Source of the DNA: Eledone cirrhosa
Taxonomy: Eukaryota; Mollusca; Cephalopoda; Octopoda; Eledonidae
NCBI GenBank assembly: GCA_964016885.1
Contig: OZ024759.1
Coordinates: 1,005,001-1,069,000, forward strand
DNA: 64,000 nucleotides
Direction: 5' to 3'
How positions within the stretch are numbered: position 1 is the stretch's first letter; each line of letters begins with the position of its first letter. A model generated the notes under the pieces. It was not told where the DNA came from, searched no databases, and saw only the letters and a program-made list of their open reading frames with translations. The position numbers and the translations under genes are program-made. Below, in pieces: positions 57,136-64,000 of the stretch.

Positions 57136-60100
57136 CATGACACAGTCTATATTAGTAACATGACAGTCTATATTAGTAGCATGACAAAGTCTATATTAGT
57201 AACATGACAAAGTCTATATTAGTAACATGACACAGTCTATATTAGTAACATGACACAGTCTATATTAGTAACATGACAGTCTATATTAGTAACATGACAA
57301 AGTCTATATTAGTAACATGGCAAAGTCTATGTTAGTAACATGACAAAGTCTATATTAGTAACATGACAGTCTATATTAGTAACATGACACATTCTATATT
57401 AGTAACATGACAAAGTCTATATTAGTAGCATGACAAAGACTATATTAGTAACATGACAGTCTATATTAGTAACATGCCAAAGTCTATATTAGTAGCATGA
57501 CAAAGTCTATATTAGTAGCATGACACAGTCTATATTAGTAACATGACACAGTCTATATTAGTAACATGACACAGTCTATATTAGGAGCATGACAAAGTCT
57601 ATATTAGTAACATGACAAAGTCTATATTAGTAACATGACACAGTCTATATTAGTAACATGACAAAGTCTATATTAGTAACATGACAAAGTCTATATTAGT
57701 AACATGACACAGTGTATATTAGTAATATGACACAGTCTATATTAGTAACATGACAAAGTCTATATTAGTAACATGACAAAGTCTATATTAGTATCATGAC
57801 ACAGTCTATATTAGTAACATGACACAGTCTATATTAGTAACATGACACAGTCTATATTAGTAACATGACAAAGTCTATATTAGTAACATGGCAAAGTCTA
57901 TATTAGTAACATGACAAAGTCTATATTAGTAACATGACAAGGTCTATATTAGTAACATGACACAGTCTATATTAGTAACATGACAAAGTCTATATTAGTA
58001 ACATGACAGTCTATATTAGTAACATGCCAAAGTCTATATTAGTAGCATGACAAAGTCTATATTAGTAGCATGACACAGTCTATATTAGTAACATGACATA
58101 GTCTATATTAGTAACATGACACAGTCTATATTAGTAGCATGACAAAGTCTATATTAGTAACATGACAAAGTCTATATTAGTAACATGAGAAAGTCTATAT
58201 TAGTAACATGACACAGTCTATATTAGTAACATGACAAAGTCTATATTAGTAACATGACACAGTCTATATTAGTAACATGACACAGTCTATATTAGTAACA
58301 TGACAAAGTCTATATTAGTAGCATGACAAAGTCTATATTAGTAACATGACAAAGTCTATATTAGTAACATGACACAGTCTATATTAGTAACATGACAAAG
58401 TCTATATTAGTAACATGACGGTCAATATTAGTAACATGACAGTCTATATTAGTAGCATGACAAAGTCTATATTAGTAACATGACACAGTCTATATTAGTA
58501 ACATGACACAGTCTATATTAGTAACATGACAAAGTCTATATTAGTAGCATGACAAAGTCTATATTAGTAACATGACACAGTCTATATTAGTAACATGACA
58601 AAGTCTATATTAGTAGCATGACAAAGTCTATATTAGTAACATGACAAAGTCTATATTAGTAAAATGACACAGTCTATATTAGTAACATGACAGTCTATAT
58701 TAGTAACATGACAGTCCATATTAGTAGCATGACAAAGTCTATATTAGTAACATGACAAAGTCTATATTAGTAACATGACACAGTCTATATTAGTAACATG
58801 ACACAGTCTATATTAGTAACATCATATAGTCTATATTAGTAACATGACAAAGTCTATATTAGTAACATGGCAAAGTCTATATTAGTAACATGACAAAGTC
58901 TATATTAGTAACATGACAAGGCCTATATTAGTAACATGACACAGTCTATATTAGTAACATGACAAAGTCTATATTAGTAACATGACAGTCTATATTAGTA
59001 ACATGACAAAGTCTATATTAGTAACATGACAGAGTCTATATTAGTAACATGACAGTCTATATTAGTAACATGACAAAGTCTATATTAGTAACATGACACA
59101 GTCTATATTAGTAACATGACACAGTCTATATTAGTAACATGACACAGTTTATATTAGTAACATGACAAAGTCTATATTAGTAACATGACAAAGTCTATAT
59201 TAGTAACATGGCAGACTATATTAGTTACATGACAAAGTCTATATTAGTAACATGACACAGTCTATATTAGTAACATGACAAAGACTCTATTAGTAACATG
59301 ACAAAGTCTATATTAGTAACATGACAGTCTATATTAGTAACATGACAAAATCTATATTAGTAACATGACAGTCTATATTAGTAACATGACAAAGTCTATA
59401 TTAGTAACATGACAGTCTATATTGTACCATGACACAGTCTATATTAGTAACATGACATAGTCTATATTAGTAACATGACAAAGTCTATATTAGTAACATG
59501 ACAGTCTATATTGTAACATGACACAGTCTATATTAGTAACATGACACAGTCTATATTAGTAACATGACAGTCTATATTAGTAACATGACAAAGTCTATAT
59601 TAGTAACATGACAAAGTCTATATTAGTAACATGACAAAGTATATATTAGTAGCATGACACGTCTATATTAGTAACATGACAAAGTCTATATTAGTAACAT
59701 GACACAGTCTATATTAGTAACATGACAAAGTCTATATTAGTAACATGACACAGTCTATATTAGTAACATGACATAGTCTATATTAGTAACATGACAAAGT
59801 CTATATTAGTAGCATGACACAGTCTAAATTAGTAACATGACACAGTCTATATTAGTAACATGACAGTCTATATTAGTAACATGACACAGTCTATATTAGT
59901 AACATGACAAAGTCTATATTAGTAGTATGACAAAGACTATATTAGTAACATGACAGTCTATATTAGTAACATGACAAAGTCTATATTAGTAGCATGACAA
60001 AGTCTATATTAGTAGCATGACACAGTCTATATTAGTAACATGACACAGTCTATATTAGTAACATGACACAGTCTATATTAGTAACATGACAAAGTCTATA

Positions 60101-62490
60101 TTAGTAGCATGACAAAGTCTATATTAGTAACATGACAAAGTCTATATTAGTAACATGACACAGTCTATATTAGTAACATGACAAAGTCTATATTAGTAAC
60201 ATGACAAAGTCTATATTAGTAACATGACAGTCTATATTAGTAACATGACAAAGTCTATATTAGTAACATGACAAAGTCTCTATTAGTAACATGACAAAGT
60301 CTATATTAGTAACATGACAGTCTATATTAGTAACATGACAAAGTCTCTATTAGTAACATGACAAAGTCTATATTAGTAACATGACAGTCTATATTAGTAA
60401 CATGACAAAGTCTATATTAGTAACATGACAGTCTATATTGTAACATGACACAGTCTATATTAGTAACATGACAGTCTATATTGTAACATGACACAGTCTA
60501 TATTAGTAACATGACACAGTCTATATTAGTAACATGACAGTCTATATTAGTAACATGACAAAGTCTATATTAGTAACATGACAAAGTCTATATTAGTAAC
60601 ATGACAAAGTCTATATTAGTAACATGACAAAGTCTATATTAGTAACATGACAGTCTATATTGTAACATGACACAGTCTCTATTAGTAACATGACACAGTC
60701 TATATTAGTAACATGACAGTCTATATTAGTAACATGACAAAGTCTATATTAGTAACATGACGGTCTATATTAGTAACATGACAGTCTATATTAGTAGCAT
60801 GACAAAGTCTATATTAGTAACATGACACAGTCTATATTAGTAACATGACACAGTCTATATTAGTAACATGACACAGTCTATATTAGTAACATGACAAAGT
60901 CTATATTAGTAGCATGACAAAGTCTATATTAGTAACATGACACAGTCTATATTAGTAACATGACACAGTCTATATTAGTAACATGACACAGTCTATATTA
61001 GTAACATGACAAAGTCTATATTAGTAGTATGACAAAGTCTATATTAGTAACATGACAGTCTATATTAGTAACATGACAAAGTCTATATTAGTAGCATGAC
61101 AAAGTCTATATTAGTAGCATGACACAGTCTATATTAGTAACATGACACAGTCTATATTAGTAACATGACACAGTCTATATTAGTAACATGACAAAGTCTA
61201 TATTAGTAGCATGACAAAGTCTATATTAGTAACATGACAAAGTCTATATTAGTAACATGACACAGTCTATATTAGTAACATGACAAAGTCTATATTAGTA
61301 ACATGACAGTCTATATTAGTAACATGACACAGTCTATATTAGTAACATGACAAAGTCTATATTAGTAGCATGACAAAGTCTATATTAGTAACATGACAAA
61401 GTCTATATTAGTAACATGACACAGTCTATATTAGTAACATGACAAAGTCTATATTAGTAACATGACAGTCTATATTAGTAACATGACAAAGTCTATATTA
61501 GTAACATGACAAAGTCTATATTAGTAACATGACAGTCTATATTAGAAACATGACAAAGTCTATATTAGTAACATGACACAGTCTATATTAGTAACATGAC
61601 ACAGTCTATATTAGTAACATGACACAGTTTATATTAGTAACATGACAAAGTCTATATTAGTAACATGACAAAGTCTATATTAGTAACATGGCAGTCTATA
61701 TTAGTTACATGACAGTCCATATTAGTAGCATGACAAAGTCTATATTAGTAACATGACAAAGTCTATATTAGTAACATGACACAGTCTATATTAGTAACAT
61801 GACACAGTCTATATTAGTAACATCATACAGTCTATATTAGTAACATGACAAAGTCTATATTAGTAACATGGCAAAGTCTATATTAGTAACATGACAAAGT
61901 CTATATTAGTAACATGACAAGGCCTATATTAGTAACATGACACAGTCTATATTAGTAACATGACAAAGTCTATATTAGTAACATGACAGTCTATATTAGT
62001 AACATGACAAAGTCTATATTAGTAACATGACACAGTCTATATTAGTAACATGACACAGTCTATATTAGTAACATGACACAGTCTATATTAGTAACATGAC
62101 AAAGTCTATATTAGTAACATGACAGTCTATATTAGTAACATGACAAAGTCTATATTAGTAACATGACAGTCTATATTAGTAACATGACAAAGTCTATATT
62201 AGTAACATGACACAGTCTATATTAGTAACATGACACAGTCTATATTAGTAACATGACACAGTTTATATTAGTAACATGACAAAGTCTATATTAGTAACAT
62301 GACAAAGTCTATATTAGTAACATGGCAGTCTATATTAGTTACATGACAAAGTCTATATTAGTAACATGACACAGTCTATATTAGTAACATGACAAAGACT
62401 CTATTAGTAACATGACAAAGTCTATATTAGTAACATGACAAAGTCTATATTAGTAACATGACAGTCTATATTAGTAACATGACAAAGTCT
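57135..62490 (+). repeat. 5,253-bp tandem duplication, second copy
   Basis: This follows the first copy directly. Near its end the offset grows to 5,365 (AGACTC 57,031 to 62,396), an extra 113 bp equal to four 23-bp and one 21-bp units gained. Private changes include the CACGTC unit near 59,657 and GGCAGACTATATT near 59,212. Confidence 0.93.
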
Positions 62491-62814
62491 ATATTAGTAA
62501 CATGACAAAGTCTATATTAGTAACATGACAGTCTATATTAGTAACATGACAAAGTCTATATTAGTAACATGACACAGTCTATATTAGTAACATGACACAG
62601 TCTATATTAGTAACATGACAGTTTATATTAGTAACATGACAAAGTCTATATTAGTAACATGACAAAGTCTATATTAGTAACATGGCAGTCTATATTAGTT
62701 ACATGACAGTCCATATTAGTAGCATGACAAAGTCTATATTAGTAACATGACAAAGTCTATATTAGTAACATGACACAGTCTATATTAGTAACATGACACA
62801 GTCTATATTAGTAA

Positions 62815-63136
62815 CATCATACAGTCTATATTAGTAACATGACAAAGTCTATATTAGTAACATGGCAAAGTCTATATTAGTAACATGACAAAGTCTATAT
62901 TAGTAACATGACAAGGCCTATATTAGTAACATGACACAGTCTATATTAGTAACATGACACAGTCTATATTAGTAACATCATACAGTCTATATTAGTAACA
63001 TGACAAAGTCTATATTAGTAACATGGCAAAGTCTATATTAGTAACATGACAAAGTCTATATTAGTAACATGACAAGGCCTATATTAGTAACATGACACAG
63101 TCTATATTAGTAACATGACAAAGTCTATATTAGTAA
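62815..63136 (+). repeat. 161-bp (seven-unit) tandem duplication
   Basis: The CATCATACAG unit at 62,815 and the GGCCTATATT unit that follows it are repeated 161 bp later (62,976 onward). 161 is exactly seven 23-bp units, and the internal order of tails is the same in both copies. This is the clearest small-scale, recent duplication in the window. Confidence 0.9.
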
Positions 63137-64000
63137 CATGACAGTCTATATTAGTAACATGACAAAGTCTATATTAGTAACATGACAAAGTCTATATTAG
63201 TAACATGACAGTCTATATTAGTAACATGACAAAGTCTATATTAGTAACATGACACAGTCTATATTAGTAACATGACACAGTCTATATTAGTAACATGACA
63301 CAGTTTATATTAGTAACATGACAAAGTCTATATTAGTAACATGACAAAGTCTATATTAGTAACATGGCAGTCTATATTAGTTACATGACAAAGTCTATAT
63401 TAGTAACATGACACAGTCTATATTAGTAACATGACAAAGACTCTATTAGTAACATGACAAAGTCTATATTAGTAACATGACAGTCTATATTAGTAACATG
63501 ACAAAATCTATATTAGTAACATGACAGTCTATATTAGTAACATGACAAAGTCTATATTAGTAACATGACAGTCTATATTGTACAATGACACAGTCTATAT
63601 TAGTAACATGACATAGTCTATATTAGTAACATGACAAAGTCTATATTAGTAACATGACAGTCTATATTGTAACATGACACAGTCTATATTAGTAACATGA
63701 CACAGTCTATATTAGTAACATGACAGTCTATATTAGTAACATGACACAGTCTATATTAGTAACATGACAAAGTCTATATTAGTAGCATGACACAGTCTAT
63801 ATTAGTAACATGACACAGTCTATATTAGTAACATGACACAGTTTATATTAGTAACATGACAAAGTCTATATTAGTAACATGACAAAGTCTATATTAGTAA
63901 CATGGCAGTCTATATTAGTTACATGACAAAGTCTATATTAGTAACATGACACAGTCTATATTAGTAACATGACAAAGACTCTATTAGTAACATGACAAAG

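Larger units (their letters stand above)
1..64000 (+). repeat. Continuous 21/23-bp satellite array filling the whole window
   Basis: Every line of the window is made of one short monomer in one orientation. It reads TCTATATTAGTAAC, then ATGAC, then a tail of AAAG or ACAG (23 bp) or AG (21 bp). Common sub-variants are TAGCATGAC for TAACATGAC and a 22-bp form with ATTGTAAC. GC is about 26-30% and the consensus has no CpG. I found no stretch of non-repeat DNA, no inverted block and no gene. On the + strand the unit carries TAG, TAA and TGA, and on the - strand TAA and TAG. Because 23 is not a multiple of 3, a run of 23-bp units meets a stop in every frame within 69 bp. The array runs off both edges, so its true length is unknown. 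Satellite arrays of this scale are typical of eukaryotic heterochromatin; the family itself I do not recognise. Confidence 0.98.

Noticed and set aside
1..64000. Protein-coding repeat: a 21-bp unit read from its third base is open and would give a seven-residue repeat (Tyr-Ile-Ser-Asn-Met-Thr-Val).
   Set aside because: Short 21-bp units occur singly or in very short runs. The intervening 23-bp units shift the frame and bring in TAG, TAA or TGA. No long open frame results on either strand.
1..64000. CRISPR array
   Set aside because: The 21-23 bp repeats abut directly with no unique spacers, and the array is far too long and uniform.
1..64000. Plasmid or viral iterons at an origin
   Set aside because: Iteron sets hold a handful of copies beside a replication gene; here there are thousands of copies and no gene.
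1..64000. Telomeric or subtelomeric short repeat
   Set aside because: No telomere-type G-rich repeat occurs, and the monomer is AT-rich and 21-23 bp long.
1..64000. TATA boxes or FOX/AP-1-like sites in TATATTAG, GTAACA and TGACTAAG
   Set aside because: These strings are part of the monomer or single variants of it, and none matches a full consensus. There is no gene for them to regulate in the window.
1..64000. CENP-B box as evidence of a centromere
   Set aside because: The conserved core of the box (TTCG followed by CGGGA) is absent; the consensus monomer has no CpG at all.
1..64000. A constant ~4-kb higher-order repeat across the whole window
   Set aside because: The periods differ by region (5,939, 4,009, 2,434, 1,895, ~4,500, 5,253 and irregular 1.5-3.6 kb), so there is no single higher-order unit.

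Overview
The window is one uninterrupted, head-to-tail satellite (minisatellite) array from the first base to the last. I see no unique sequence, gene, RNA gene, transposon or inverted segment. The monomer reads TCTATATTAGTAAC followed by ATGAC and then a tail: AAAG (23 bp), ACAG (23 bp) or AG (21 bp). A frequent sub-variant has TAGCATGAC in place of TAACATGAC, and a rarer 22-bp form has ATTGTAAC. At about 22.5 bp per unit the window holds roughly 2,800 copies (estimate, not a count). GC is about 28% in the consensus, and the consensus contains no CpG. The scale and the layered duplications point to a eukaryotic heterochromatic satellite. I do not recognise the monomer and cannot name the organism, chromosome or whether this is a centromere.

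The information lies in the order of variant monomers, which works like a barcode. Rare variants used as position tags show that the array was built by segmental duplications. Left part (1-13 kb): two blocks of about 4.36 kb lie 5,939 bp apart, with older, more diverged copies around them and a local 524-bp offset repeat. Middle left (11.8-19.8 kb): a tandem pair with a 4,009-bp period, partly re-copied at 2,796 bp into 20.4-22.4 kb. Centre (21.2-26.1 kb): a tandem pair with a 2,434-bp period, inserted into a block that was itself a copy of 10.2-12.4 kb. The flanking offsets of 12,540 and 14,974 bp differ by exactly 2,434. Then (27.9-31.6 kb) a 1,895-bp tandem pair.

From about 33 to 52 kb a different neighbourhood begins, marked by the variant ATCGTACC. 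A core module with two fixed internal spacings (378 and 409 bp) recurs nine times, two of them incomplete, while the distance between modules varies from 1.5 to 3.6 kb. A tandem pair of about 4.5 kb (34.8-43.8 kb) sits in this domain. The right end (51.9-62.5 kb) is a 5,253-bp tandem pair carrying its own variants (GTCCATATT, GGCCTATATT, CATCATA). It finishes with a small 161-bp (seven-unit) duplication near 62.8-63.1 kb.

Stop codons in all six frames rule out coding use. Functional ideas (centromere, heterochromatin, nucleosome phasing) are inference only. The array continues beyond both window edges. Because everything rests on nearly identical repeats, the long-range order depends on correct assembly.
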